From the NCBI GenBank assembly GCA_951813615.1, contig OX638377.1, positions 6,201,693-6,265,692 of the forward strand: a stretch of DNA of 64,000 bases, written 5' to 3'. Of this stretch, positions 51,605 to 60,269 are shown piece after piece. Position 1 is the first letter of the stretch; each line of letters opens with the position of its first letter. Under the pieces are notes generated by a model. The model saw only the letters and a program-made list of their open reading frames with translations, was not told the DNA's origin and did not search any database. The stretch comes from an uncultured Latescibacterota bacterium. GTDB lineage: Bacteria > Latescibacterota > UBA2968 > UBA8231. Made by a program: the position numbers and the translations under genes.

Positions 51605-53337
51605 AGCGTTTCCAGTTCGGCGCTGAGCTGCTGGCGCTGGTACAATTCGGCGTAAAAGCCGCCGCTGTTGACCAGTTCGTCGTGGGTGCCCTGCTCGGCG
51701 ATGCGGCCGTCTTCGAGCACAGCGATGTGGTCGGCGTGACGCAGGGTCGAGATGCGGTGGGCGATGATCAGGGTGGTGCGGCCCTGCATGAGGGCGTGCA
51801 AGTGATCGAGGATGGCTTCTTCGGTGTGGGTGTCCACCGCGGAGAGCGCGTCGTCGAGGATGAGGATCTGCGGCCGGCGAATGAGTGCCCGGGCCAAGGT
51901 CGCGCGCTGCTTCTGGCCGCCGGACAGGGTGACGCCGCGCTCGCCGATGAGGGTGTCGAAGCCCTCGTCGAATTGGTCGATGTCCTTTTTGAGCTGGGCC
52001 TCTTCGGCCACGGCGTGGATCTGGGCCACGGCGGCCGCGTCCACGCCGTAGGCGAGGTTGGCGTGGAGGGTATTGGAAAATAGAAAGGGATTTTGCGGGA
52101 CGTAGCCGATGGCGTCGCGCAAGGCCGTCAGGGGCCACTCCTCGATCGGCACCCCGTCGATGAGTAGCTGGCCCGGCTCCGCTTGGATCAAGCGCGGCAC
52201 GAGGCGCGCTAGCGTGGTCTTGCCCGAGCCGACGCGACCGATGATCCCAAGCGTCGTGCCTTGGGGAATTTCGAGATCAATCTGATGGAGGACCTGCTCC
52301 TCGCCGTAGGAGAAATTGAGCTTGCGGAAGGCGATGTGCCCGGCGATTGGTTGCGGAGTGGCCGGAGGCAAGGCGCGGTCTTGGATCTCGGGCTCGACGG
52401 CGAGGATCTCGTTGATGCGCTGCATGGACACGAGGGCGTGCTGGGCGCGGTCGATGACCCAGCCGGCGTACATGATCGGGCGGATGAGTTGGGTCAGGTA
52501 GGCGTTGAAGGCGACGAATGTCCCCAAGCTGAGTTCGCCGTCGATAACCGCGCGGCCGCCCAGCCACAAGTTTAGCCCCAAGCAGAGCGAGGCGATGACG
52601 TAGGAAAGCGGCCGGTAGTTGGCGCGGGTGCGGATGTAGGCGCGGTTTTTTTCGAGATACGCTAAGTTGAGCTGGTCGAAGGCGGCGTTTTGCGCGGGCT
52701 CTTGGGTGTAAGCCCGGACCACGCGGATGCCGGAGAGGTTTTCCTGGATAAAGGTGCTGATTCGACCGAAGTATTCTTGGATGGCCTTGTAGCGGATGTT
52801 GATGACCGCGGCGATGCGGATCATCACGACGCTAAAAAGCGGCAAGGGCACCAGCACCAGCAGGGCCAGCTTCCAGTCGAGCAGGCACATGCAGGCGAGG
52901 GTGAAGGTCAGCCCCAAGGCGGTATCGACGATGCCGCGAATGCCGTAGATCCAAAAAAGATGCACCGAGTGGAGATCGTTGGTCGCCCGCGCCATGAGGT
53001 CGCCGGTGCGGCGCTGCTGGTAGTACGACAGCGGCAGCTTGAGCAGGTGGGCAAAATACGCGATGCGGATGTCGTATTCGATGCGGTTGGCCGTGCGGCC
53101 TAAGAGCATCCGCATGGCGTAGCCGCACACGGCCACGCCGAGGGCGCAGGCGAGGATGTAGAAGACGTAGGTCTCGACTTGGGCGGAGGCGGTTGCTGGC
53201 ACCGAGATCGCATCGACGGCATCGCCGACCAGCATGGGGATGAGCGCTGTCGCCGCCTGCCCCAGCCCAATGCAGAGCGCCCCGAGCAGGATGCGGCCCC
53301 GATAGGGATGGACGTATTGGGCAAACGGACCAAACAT
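51601..53337 (-). CDS. ABC exporter half-transporter (first subunit of a pair)
   Basis: A 578-residue half transporter: membrane domain (~15-310) and ATPase with Walker A 'GRVGSGKTTL', signature 'VTLSGGQKQRATLARAL', Walker B 'ILILDDALSAVD' and 'IIAHRISTL'. The residue after Walker B is Asp rather than Glu ('LILDDALSAVD'), the mark of a degenerate ATPase site. In heterodimeric exporters one subunit carries such a non-catalytic site while the other has Glu, which is what is seen with the downstream gene. The ATG at 53337 overlaps the rdgB stop (TGATG). Confidence 0.93.
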   Translation of the reverse strand: MFGPFAQYVHPYRGRILLGALCIGLGQAATALIPMLVGDAVDAISVPATASAQVETYVFYILACALGVAVCGYAMRMLLGRTANRIEYDIRIAYFAHLLKLPLSYYQQRRTGDLMARATNDLHSVHLFWIYGIRGIVDTALGLTFTLACMCLLDWKLALLVLVPLPLFSVVMIRIAAVINIRYKAIQEYFGRISTFIQENLSGIRVVRAYTQEPAQNAAFDQLNLAYLEKNRAYIRTRANYRPLSYVIASLCLGLNLWLGGRAVIDGELSLGTFVAFNAYLTQLIRPIMYAGWVIDRAQHALVSMQRINEILAVEPEIQDRALPPATPQPIAGHIAFRKLNFSYGEEQVLHQIDLEIPQGTTLGIIGRVGSGKTTLARLVPRLIQAEPGQLLIDGVPIEEWPLTALRDAIGYVPQNPFLFSNTLHANLAYGVDAAAVAQIHAVAEEAQLKKDIDQFDEGFDTLIGERGVTLSGGQKQRATLARALIRRPQILILDDALSAVDTHTEEAILDHLHALMQGRTTLIIAHRISTLRHADHIAVLEDGRIAEQGTHDELVNSGGFYAELYQRQQLSAELETL

Positions 53338-53942
53338 CAAGCGAGGGCAAGCTCGGGAAAGGTGCTGGCCAAAAGCGGACGTATGGCCGCCAGCGCTTGG
53401 GCGCGGTGGCTGAGATTGTTTTTTAGCTGTGGGTCGAGCTCGGCCATGGTTTTGGCGTACGCGGGGACTAAAAAGACCGGATCGTAGCCAAAGCCGTTGG
53501 TCCCGGCTGGAGCCGGGGCGATCAGCCCTTCACATGTGCCCTCGGCGCGGCACTGTCGGCCGTCGGGGCTTACGGCGCAGAGGACGCAGCGGAAGCGGGC
53601 ACGGCGTTGCGCTGGCTCGGGATAAGGTGCAAGCTCGGCGAGCAAGAGCTGGCAGCGACCGGCGTCGTCGAGGTCGGGGCCACCGTAGCGGGCCGAGTAG
53701 ATGCCGGGAGCGCCGCCGAGGGCATCTACTTCGAGCCCGGAGTCGTCGGCGAGGGCAATCTGGCCGCTGGCCTCGGCATAGGCGCGGGCCTTGAGCTGGG
53801 CGTTGGCGGCAAAGGTTTGGCCGCTTTCCTCGACGGCTAGATCAAGGCCCAGCGCGGCCGGTGCGACGACCTCGACAGCGGCAAACAGGGCGCGAACTTC
53901 GCGCAGCTTGCCGGAGTTGTTCGAGGCCAGCAGCAGCGCCAT
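53337..53942 (-). CDS. rdgB: XTP/dITP diphosphatase (RdgB/HAM1)
   Basis: This 201-residue enzyme removes non-canonical purine nucleotides (dITP, XTP) by hydrolysis to the monophosphate. Diagnostic motifs: 'LLASNNSGKLREV' (~3-15), 'ALADDSGLEVDALGGAPGIYSARYGG' region (~64-88, given in parts), 'GTNGFGYDPVFL' and 'SHRAQALAA'. The length is normal. It starts 5 bp after the TPR protein gene and overlaps the first exporter gene, so all four form one operon. Confidence 0.95.
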   Translation of the reverse strand: MALLLASNNSGKLREVRALFAAVEVVAPAALGLDLAVEESGQTFAANAQLKARAYAEASGQIALADDSGLEVDALGGAPGIYSARYGGPDLDDAGRCQLLLAELAPYPEPAQRRARFRCVLCAVSPDGRQCRAEGTCEGLIAPAPAGTNGFGYDPVFLVPAYAKTMAELDPQLKNNLSHRAQALAAIRPLLASTFPELALA

Positions 53943-53947
53943 TGCGG

Positions 53948-55006
53948 CTATTGGGGCTGCTCGTCAAGCTCTGCGAGTTTGCTCGCCGCGTAATCTTTGA
54001 AGCGGCTGTCTTTGACTGCTTGGTTGTACCAGCGCCGCGCTTCCTGTCGTTGGCCGAGCTGAAAATGCGCGTCGCCCAGCAGCGTCTCGGCGGCTGGGTA
54101 GTCGTCTTGGCAACTGGTGGCGCGTCGCCCGTACTCAATGGCTTGGCGGAAGTTGCCCATGCCGTAGTGAGCCTCGCTGAGCCGGTAATGCGTCTCGCAG
54201 TAGCCGTCGTCTAGATCGGCGGCCTTGTTCAGCGGGGCAATGGCCTCGTGGAAACGGCCGAGCTGGTTGAGCGCAATGCCGAGCAAGCGGTGCCCTTCGG
54301 CGTACGTGTCGTCGATCTTTAGGGCGTTTTGCAAAAGCGGCACGACGCTCTCTATTTCTTGGGTATCGAACTTCAACCGCGCCAAGTCGCCGTACGATTC
54401 CATGTACGTGGGGTCGGCCTCTATGGAACGCTGGTAGGTGACAATGGCTTTGCCGTAGTCGCGGCTGAGGCGTTGGATGTCGCCGAGGGCATTGTAGGGC
54501 CTGGCGTCGGTGGGATCGGCTGCGATGGACTCGGCAAAGGCCACTTTGGCCTTGTCTTTTTCGTGCAAGCCACTGTGGGCAAGGCCCATGACGTAGAGGG
54601 ATTGGGCGCTTTGCGGGCCGTAGTCGCGCGCTTTGTTAAAATAGTCGATAACCTCGCGGTATTTCTTTTGGCGAAAGCTATTGAGAGCGGCCTTTTGATA
54701 GAGCTGACCTAGGGCCTTGGCGGACTGCTCCGGCTTGGTGCCGAGGGCATGGGCCGCGGCAAAACTGTTGATGGCTTTGTCGTACTCGTTGAGGGCCTTA
54801 TAGGAAATGCCGAGGACGTAGTGGGCATTGCCGTAGGAGGCATCGGTCGCCACGGACTTTTCTAGCTCAATGACGGCGTTGCGAAAGCTGCCCTTCTTGA
54901 CCAAGTCGTAGCCCGTGCGAAAGTAGTCGAGAGCTTCGGGCGACTGGGCGAGGGCCGGGGCGCTCAAAAGCGCGATGGCGAGACTGAGCAAGCGGCAGTA
55001 CTTCAA
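53948..55006 (-). CDS. Secreted TPR-repeat protein
   Basis: This 352-residue protein has a signal peptide (YCRLLSLAIALLSAPALAQ) and then about nine tetratricopeptide repeats (~25-345), such as 'AHYVLGISYKALNEYDKAINSF' and 'GHRLLGIALNQLGRFHEAIAPL' (quoted in part). It would serve as a periplasmic protein-interaction scaffold; the partner is unknown. The start is TTG at 55006, with GAGGAG eight bases upstream. It heads the operon with rdgB and the exporter pair and lies 44 bp after the selenoprotein gene. Confidence 0.88.
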   Translation of the reverse strand: MKYCRLLSLAIALLSAPALAQSPEALDYFRTGYDLVKKGSFRNAVIELEKSVATDASYGNAHYVLGISYKALNEYDKAINSFAAAHALGTKPEQSAKALGQLYQKAALNSFRQKKYREVIDYFNKARDYGPQSAQSLYVMGLAHSGLHEKDKAKVAFAESIAADPTDARPYNALGDIQRLSRDYGKAIVTYQRSIEADPTYMESYGDLARLKFDTQEIESVVPLLQNALKIDDTYAEGHRLLGIALNQLGRFHEAIAPLNKAADLDDGYCETHYRLSEAHYGMGNFRQAIEYGRRATSCQDDYPAAETLLGDAHFQLGQRQEARRWYNQAVKDSRFKDYAASKLAELDEQPQ

Positions 55007-55050
55007 AACAAGATCTCCTCGTAAGAAGAAGTAAAGGCGTGGTCGGGCGT

Positions 55051-55284
55051 TTAACGGCGGGCGTCGATCAGGGCTTCGACTTCGCCGTCGTCGGGAAAGC
55101 GGCCTTCTTGCAGCTTGGAAAAGATCAACTCGCCATTGAGGCTGAGTTCAAACTTCCCTCGGTCTGAGGGCACGAGCGAGAAGGCGGCGATGTCTTTCTT
55201 GTGGGCGACGAGTAGCTGTTCCGCCAAACTGGCGGCTCTGGTTTCGTAGCCTCAAGCAGAGCAATAAATGAGTTCCAAGTTCAC
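55051..55284 (-). CDS. SelW/Rdx-family selenoprotein (CxxU), missed by standard gene calling
   Basis: From a GTG at 55284 with AGGAGG six bases upstream, the frame gives 77 residues if the TGA at 55252-55254 is selenocysteine. It starts 'MNLELIYCSAUGYETRAA' (CxxU at residues 8-11), continues 'SDRGKFELSLNGELIFSKLQ' and ends 'EGRFPDDGEVEALIDARR'. This is the pattern of SelW/SelT/Rdx thioredoxin-like proteins: CxxC/U near the N-terminus, then 'G.FEV..NG.L.FSK...G.FP', then a helix. The family is linked to thiol redox control. A perfect hairpin with a GUU loop follows the UGA. It lies upstream of the TPR-rdgB-exporter operon on the same strand and could be co-transcribed. Confidence 0.88.
55221..55254 (-). 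promoter_or_regulatory. UGA codon and SECIS-like hairpin of the SelW-like gene
   Basis: After the UGA (55252-55254), CCGCCA (55230-55235) and TGGCGG (55221-55226) form a perfect 6-bp stem closed by a GUU loop at 23-25 bases past the UGA. Bacterial SECIS elements present a GU in an apical loop 16-37 bases after the UGA for SelB, so position and loop both fit. Confidence 0.7.
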
Positions 55285-55435
55285 GGGAAACCTCCTGTGG
55301 AATAGGGTTAGGAAAGTATAAAAGTCACTAGGAGCGTTGTCAAAAACAGGGAACGGGCGCAGTGGACGAGGTTATAGGCGGCCCTTATCTTCGTATCTTA
55401 ACACGTTGCCGTATAATTAAATAAAAGAATGCGGT

Positions 55436-56353
55436 ATGGTTGGTATTTTTTTTAAAAAGCAAAAATTTGGCAGCGCGTTGTTGCTGTGCGCGGGCTTGGG
55501 CCTCGCGTGTGGCGGCCCCGCGCCGGAAGAGTACGTTCACCAGCTCAAAAGCTCGCAAAAAGTCGAGCGCACCAAAGCTGCCAACCAGCTCATCCGCTTC
55601 GACGCCGACGAGGTCGTCCCGCTGCTTATTGAGGAGGCCGACTCCGGCTACATCCGCGTGCGGTTTGAGGTGGTGAGCCTGTTGGGTCGCTTTAAGGACG
55701 AGCGCGGGGTGCCGACCTTGGTCACAGCGCTAAAAGATAAGTCGCCGCGCGTGGCGGCCGCGGCCGCGTGGGCGCTGGGCCAGATCGGCTCGCCCAAGGC
55801 GCTCCCGCCGCTGCTCAAGTACGTGCGCGACCCCACGGTAGAAGTGCGCCAATACGTGCTCGGCGCACTCGGCCCGTGCCATTCGTACGAGGCCGAGCCG
55901 GCCTTGAGCGACTCGGCCTTCCGCGTGGTGTTCCGCGCCTTGCGCGCCCCCAAGCCCAAGTGGCGGATCGCCGCCTTGCAGAGCTTGCGCGCCTACGGGT
56001 ACCGCGATGCGGTGCAAGAAGTCATCCGCATGTCGGTGGACCCCTCAAATGAGGTGCGCTACGTGGCCGTGCAGGCCCTCGGCCAGATCGGCCACGCACA
56101 GCGCGGCAAGCCCGCCCGCGACGCCATTTACGAAGCCCTGGTGGTCGCCCTCGATGCCGACGAGCTGCAAAGCATCCGCGACAAGGCCATCCACGCCCTC
56201 GCCGAGGTGGGCGATACGCGGGCCGTGCCGCACTTGCAGCGGCTGATGCAGGAGGGCACGGAAGAAGACCAGATCGCGGCGCGGCTAGCCCTGTACAAGC
56301 TAAGCCCCCAAGTCGCCGAGGCGATGAGGGCAACTGAGTTAGGAGCGAAATGA
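55436..56353 (+). CDS. HEAT-repeat lipoprotein
   Basis: This 305-residue protein has a signal sequence ending in the lipobox LGLACGG (~20-26), then five to six HEAT/PBS-lyase-type repeats (~35-295), for example 'VVSLLGRFKDERGVPTLVTALKD', 'AAAWALGQIGSPKALPPLLKYV' (in part) and 'ALAEVGDTRAVPHLQRLM'. It would be anchored in a membrane on the outer side and bind a partner protein. A TATAAT box at 55412-55417 lies just before the gene. Its last codons overlap hisG by 4 bp (ATGA), an odd pairing for a lipoprotein and a biosynthetic enzyme. Confidence 0.85.
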   Translation: MVGIFFKKQKFGSALLLCAGLGLACGGPAPEEYVHQLKSSQKVERTKAANQLIRFDADEVVPLLIEEADSGYIRVRFEVVSLLGRFKDERGVPTLVTALKDKSPRVAAAAAWALGQIGSPKALPPLLKYVRDPTVEVRQYVLGALGPCHSYEAEPALSDSAFRVVFRALRAPKPKWRIAALQSLRAYGYRDAVQEVIRMSVDPSNEVRYVAVQALGQIGHAQRGKPARDAIYEALVVALDADELQSIRDKAIHALAEVGDTRAVPHLQRLMQEGTEEDQIAARLALYKLSPQVAEAMRATELGAK

Positions 56354-57228
56354 AGGAATTGAAGATCGGCTTCCCGTCCGGGAGCCTGAAGGATTCTACG
56401 TTTGACCTGTTTGTTCGCGCTGGTTATCGGGTGCGGCTGGCGCCGCGCTCGTACGTGCCCGACATCGACGACCCCCAGCTTGCGGGCCTGATGTTCCGGG
56501 CGCAGGAAATCGCCCAGTACGTGGCGCGCGGCGTCGTCGATGTGGGCCTGACGGGCCGGGACTGGATCCTCGAAAGCGAGGCCGAGGTGGTCGAAATCGG
56601 CGAGCTGACCTACAGCAAGAGCACGGCGCGGCCCTTGCGCTGGGTCATTGCCGTGCCCGAGGATTCCCCCATCCAAGGCGTCGAAGACCTACAGGGCCGC
56701 CGCATCGCCAGCGAGTTGATCGGCGTGACGCGCCGCTTTTTGCAGGAGCGCGGCGTGGAGGCCGAGGTGGAGTTTTCGTGGGGCGCGACCGAGGTCAAGG
56801 CTGGCATTCCCGGCTTGGTGGACGCGGTGGTCGAGGCGACCGAGACGGGTACCTCGCTCAAGGCCAACCGGCTGCGCATCGTCGATACGGTTTGCGAATC
56901 GACGCCGCGCTTGATTGCCAACAAGGCCGCGTGGGCCGATGGCTGGAAGCGGGAGAAGGCCGAGAACTTGCTGATGCTGCTCCAAGGCGCGCTCGAAGCC
57001 GAGCAAAAGGTCGGCCTCAAGATGAACGTGCCGCGCGCCCAGCTCGACCGCGTCATCGCCCGGCTGCCGGCCCTGCACACGCCCACGGTGTCCGGCCAGA
57101 TGGACGACGAGTGGGTGGCGCTGGAAATCGTTGCCGACGAGCGCATAGTGCGCGAGTTGATTCCCCAGCTCAAGCGGCTCGGGGCCGAAGGCATCATCGA
57201 ATATCCGCTCAACAAGGTCGTGTATTGA
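56350..57228 (+). CDS. hisG: ATP phosphoribosyltransferase, long form
   Basis: HisG joins ATP and PRPP in the first step of histidine synthesis and is feedback-inhibited by histidine. The 292 residues indicate the long form with its own C-terminal regulatory domain, so no HisZ is needed. Motifs: 'IGFPSGSLKDST' (~6-17), 'VDVGLTGRDWI' (~63-73), 'DAVVEATETGTSLKANRLRI' with the PRPP-binding loop (~158-177). It overlaps the HEAT lipoprotein gene upstream and hisD downstream by single start/stop codons. Confidence 0.95.
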   Translation: MKELKIGFPSGSLKDSTFDLFVRAGYRVRLAPRSYVPDIDDPQLAGLMFRAQEIAQYVARGVVDVGLTGRDWILESEAEVVEIGELTYSKSTARPLRWVIAVPEDSPIQGVEDLQGRRIASELIGVTRRFLQERGVEAEVEFSWGATEVKAGIPGLVDAVVEATETGTSLKANRLRIVDTVCESTPRLIANKAAWADGWKREKAENLLMLLQGALEAEQKVGLKMNVPRAQLDRVIARLPALHTPTVSGQMDDEWVALEIVADERIVRELIPQLKRLGAEGIIEYPLNKVVY

Positions 57229-58526
57229 TGGTACCCATTGCCTCCTATCCCGCTGAGCCGCTGGCTGCCCCGCTAGCCGCGCTGTTGGCGCGCCGACCCG
57301 AATCCGACCCCGAGGTCGAAGACGCGGTGCGGGATATTCTGCGGCAGGTGCGGAAAGAAGGAGATGCTGCGCTGTGTGCGCTGACGCAGCGCTTCGATGG
57401 CGTGGAAATGTGCCAGTTGCGGGTGCCAGCGTCTGTGCTGGCCGAGGCTGAGGCTGCGTTGGACCCGAGCTTGCGCGCTTCTATGGAGGCGGCTATAGCC
57501 AATATCCGCGCCTTCCACGAGCGGCAACAGCTCAACTCGTGGTTTGTCGAAGACGGCGACGGGGTGATGTTGGGCAAGAAAATCACGCCCATTGAGCGGG
57601 TGGGCTTGTGCGTGCCGGCCGGTGAGGTGCCGCTGTTTTCGAGTTTGCTGATGACGGCTGTGCCCGCGCAGGTGGCTGGCGTGGACCAGCTCTGCGTGGT
57701 TTCGCCGCCGGTGGAAAGCGGCAAGGTGCATCCGACGATTGCGGCGGCTGCGCGTTTGTTGGGCATTGACGAGGTGTACGCGGTGGGTGGGGCGCAGGCC
57801 GTGGCGGCGCTGGCGTATGGCACGGAGAGCATTTCGCCGGTGGACAAGATCGTCGGCCCGGGTTCGCCCTATACGGTGGCGGCGCAGCGGCAGGTTTTCG
57901 GCGCGGTGGGCATCGCGCTGTTGCCCGGTCCGTCGGAAATTGTGGTGCTGGCCGACGAAGGGGCTGACCCGCGCTTGGTGGCGGCGGATTTGCTCTCGCA
58001 AGCCGAGCATGGCTGGGGGGTGGCGGCTGTGTGCATCACGGATTGCGCGGCCTTGGCGCGCCGGGTGCAGGAGGAACTTGAAGCGCAACGAGCGGCACTA
58101 CCGCGCCATTCGATTATAGATAGGGCCTTAGCAGAATACGGCGCGATTGTGGTGGTGCCTAGCCTCGAAGTGGGAATTGAACTGCTCAACCGCTTGGCAC
58201 CGGAACACGCCGAATTGCAGGTGGCCGACCCGTGGCGCTGGGTGGACTCCGTGCGCCACTGCGGCGCGCTGTTCCTCGGCGCGGCGGCCAGCGAGCCGGT
58301 CGGCGATTACTTCGCCGGTACCAACCACGTGCTGCCGACGCAAGGCGCGGCCCGCTACGCCTCGTCGTTGGGCTGGGCCGATTTTGTCAAGACGACGAGC
58401 ATTATCGCGTACACGCCCGAGCGCTTGGCCCACACCGCCGAGCACATCGTCCGCATGGCGCAGGCCGAGGGCCTTGAGGCCCACGCGCAAGCCATCCGCA
58501 TCCGCCAACAGCAGGCCACACCATGA
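57228..58526 (+). CDS. hisD: Histidinol dehydrogenase
   Basis: This 432-residue enzyme carries out the last two steps of histidine synthesis, oxidising histidinol to histidine with two NAD. Zinc ligands and catalytic residues are visible: 'LLSQAEHGWG' (Gln, His), 'LAPEHAELQ' (Glu-His catalytic pair), 'VGDYFAGTNHVLPTQGAARY' (Asp) and 'EGLEAHAQAIRIR' (His). The 'CVPAGEVPLFSSLLMTAVPAQVAGV' region replaces the usual PGGTAPLPSS, an unusual variant. Its ATG overlaps the hisG stop (TGATG). Confidence 0.93.
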   Translation: MVPIASYPAEPLAAPLAALLARRPESDPEVEDAVRDILRQVRKEGDAALCALTQRFDGVEMCQLRVPASVLAEAEAALDPSLRASMEAAIANIRAFHERQQLNSWFVEDGDGVMLGKKITPIERVGLCVPAGEVPLFSSLLMTAVPAQVAGVDQLCVVSPPVESGKVHPTIAAAARLLGIDEVYAVGGAQAVAALAYGTESISPVDKIVGPGSPYTVAAQRQVFGAVGIALLPGPSEIVVLADEGADPRLVAADLLSQAEHGWGVAAVCITDCAALARRVQEELEAQRAALPRHSIIDRALAEYGAIVVVPSLEVGIELLNRLAPEHAELQVADPWRWVDSVRHCGALFLGAAASEPVGDYFAGTNHVLPTQGAARYASSLGWADFVKTTSIIAYTPERLAHTAEHIVRMAQAEGLEAHAQAIRIRQQQATP

Positions 58527-59119
58527 GCGCAGATCGCCGCACGGCGCGGATTGTGCGCCAGACGACCGAGACCGAGATCGAGTTGTTGCTGTGCCTCGAC
58601 GGCCGCGGCCAGTGCCGCGCCGACACCGGCCTCGGCTTTTTCGACCACATGCTCCAAGCCTTGGCCCGGCACAGCCTGTGTGACCTAGAGGTCCGGTGCC
58701 GAGGCGATTTGCACGTGGACGCTCATCACACGGTGGAAGACGTGGGCATTTGCCTCGGCCAAGCCATTGCCCAAGCCCTGGGCGACAAGGCCGGCATTCA
58801 GCGCTACGGCCACAGCTACGTGCCCATGGACGAAGCCTTGGCGCGGGCGGTGGTGGATTTGTCGGGCCGGGCCTATTTGGTTTTTGCCGCGGCCTTTAGC
58901 GAGGAGCGGGTTGGTGCGCTGGATGTGTCTTTGGTGCGCGAGTTTTTCTACGCGGTGGCCGATCAAGGCCGGATGAATCTGCACCTCGACCTCCTGCGCG
59001 GCCACAATACCCACCACGGCATTGAGGCGCTGTTCAAGGCATTCGCCCGCGCTCTGCTGATGGCCGCGCAGCAAAGCGAGCGAGTCCAGGGCATCCCTTC
59101 GACCAAGGGCGTGCTCTGA
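58523..59119 (+). CDS. hisB: Imidazoleglycerol-phosphate dehydratase
   Basis: This 198-residue single-domain HisB dehydrates imidazoleglycerol phosphate in histidine synthesis. The manganese-binding histidine motifs are complete: 'GFFDHMLQALARHS', 'DAHHTVEDVG' and 'HGIEALFKAFARAL', with 'RGHNTHHG' just before. No phosphatase domain is fused. It overlaps hisD by 4 bp (ATGA). hisH, hisA, hisF and the remaining his genes do not follow. Confidence 0.95.
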   Translation: MSADRRTARIVRQTTETEIELLLCLDGRGQCRADTGLGFFDHMLQALARHSLCDLEVRCRGDLHVDAHHTVEDVGICLGQAIAQALGDKAGIQRYGHSYVPMDEALARAVVDLSGRAYLVFAAAFSEERVGALDVSLVREFFYAVADQGRMNLHLDLLRGHNTHHGIEALFKAFARALLMAAQQSERVQGIPSTKGVL

Positions 59120-59136
59120 GCGCGGGCTACTCGCCC

Positions 59137-60249
59137 ATGAAGATTTGCCACTTGATGTACGACGACATCGACAATCCGTGGTTGGGTGGCGGCGGTGCGG
59201 TGCGGGCGATGGAGCTCTACCGCCGCTTGGCCAGCCGCCACGAGATCACGGTGGTCAGTGGCCTGTTTCCCGGAGCCGAGCGCGAGACCGAACGGCACGG
59301 CCTGCGCCTGTTGCGCGTAGGCTCGGCTCGCAGCTATGCCCTGAGCCGGGTGGGCTATTGCCGCGCGGCAATAGCTCAGTTGCAGCGGCTAGAGTGGGAT
59401 TTGTGGATCAACGAGTTTTCGGCTTTTGCGCCTTTGTGCGTCCCGGCGGCGCTGCGGCGGCAGGGTTTGCTGTTGTTTTATCACTTCATGGGCCTGCACG
59501 CTTTTGCCAAGCATCCGCTGGTGGGCGGCGTGGCGTGGCTGTGCGAGCGGCGTGCGCTGCGGGCTTATGAGCGGATTTTGACGATTGCTCCCAGCGTGCA
59601 GGCGCGGATTCAGCGGCGTGCCCGCGACGCGGCGGTTGATATTGTGTACACTGGCGTCGATCGGCGCTTTTTTGCGCTGGCGTCTGAAGAAGCGCCGTAC
59701 TTGCTCTACTTTGGGCGCATGGATATTCACACCAAGGGGATCGACCTGTTGATCGCCGCGTTTGCCGAGATTGCCGCTGAGCAGCCGGAGATTCGTCTCA
59801 AGCTGGCTGGGCGCGGGACTGCTAAGCAGCTTGCTAGGGTGCGTGGCTTGGCGCGGCGGGCGGGATTGGAGGGCCGGGTGGAGGTCGTCGGGAATGTGGG
59901 AGAGGAGCAAAGAGACGAGCTTTTGCGCCGTGCGCTGATGGTCTGCGTCCCGTCGCGCTACGAGGGGTGGTGCATGGTGGCGGTGGAAGCTGCGGCTGCT
60001 GGGAAAGCTGTGTTGGGGACCGATATTGACGGTTTGCGGGATGCCGTGCGCCACGATGAGACTGGGGTATTGGTGCCTGCCGAGGATGTGGGGGCGTTGG
60101 CGGATGGGATGCGGGCGTTGATTGCGGATGAGCCGAAGCGAAAGGCTCTGGGGGCGGCAGGTCGGGCGTGGGCTGGGCGGTTTGGTTGGGATCGGTTGGC
60201 GGAGGATTTGGAGGATGTGTATTTGCGGGCGGTTGAGGAAATGGGATAG
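59137..60249 (+). CDS. Glycosyltransferase family 4-type
   Basis: This 370-residue GT-B enzyme starts 'KICHLMYDDIDNPWLGGGGAVRAME' (glycine loop near residue 17-20), has 'LLYFGRMDIHTKGIDLLI' opening the donor domain and 'SRYEGWCMVAVEAAAAGKAVLGT' with the ExxxxxxxE nucleotide-sugar motif. It should transfer a hexose from a nucleotide sugar to a lipid or glycan acceptor. It lies 17 bp after hisB and 20 bp before the YfhO-like gene; with the latter it suggests a surface-glycan step. Confidence 0.9.
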   Translation: MKICHLMYDDIDNPWLGGGGAVRAMELYRRLASRHEITVVSGLFPGAERETERHGLRLLRVGSARSYALSRVGYCRAAIAQLQRLEWDLWINEFSAFAPLCVPAALRRQGLLLFYHFMGLHAFAKHPLVGGVAWLCERRALRAYERILTIAPSVQARIQRRARDAAVDIVYTGVDRRFFALASEEAPYLLYFGRMDIHTKGIDLLIAAFAEIAAEQPEIRLKLAGRGTAKQLARVRGLARRAGLEGRVEVVGNVGEEQRDELLRRALMVCVPSRYEGWCMVAVEAAAAGKAVLGTDIDGLRDAVRHDETGVLVPAEDVGALADGMRALIADEPKRKALGAAGRAWAGRFGWDRLAEDLEDVYLRAVEEMG

Positions 60250-60269
60250 GACGCACCTGGAAGGATTTC

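Noticed and set aside
55252..55254. TGA in the SelW-like frame as a nonsense mutation
   Set aside because: It falls in a CxxU redox motif, the rest of the frame is well kept, and the ribosome site and SECIS-like hairpin are both in place.
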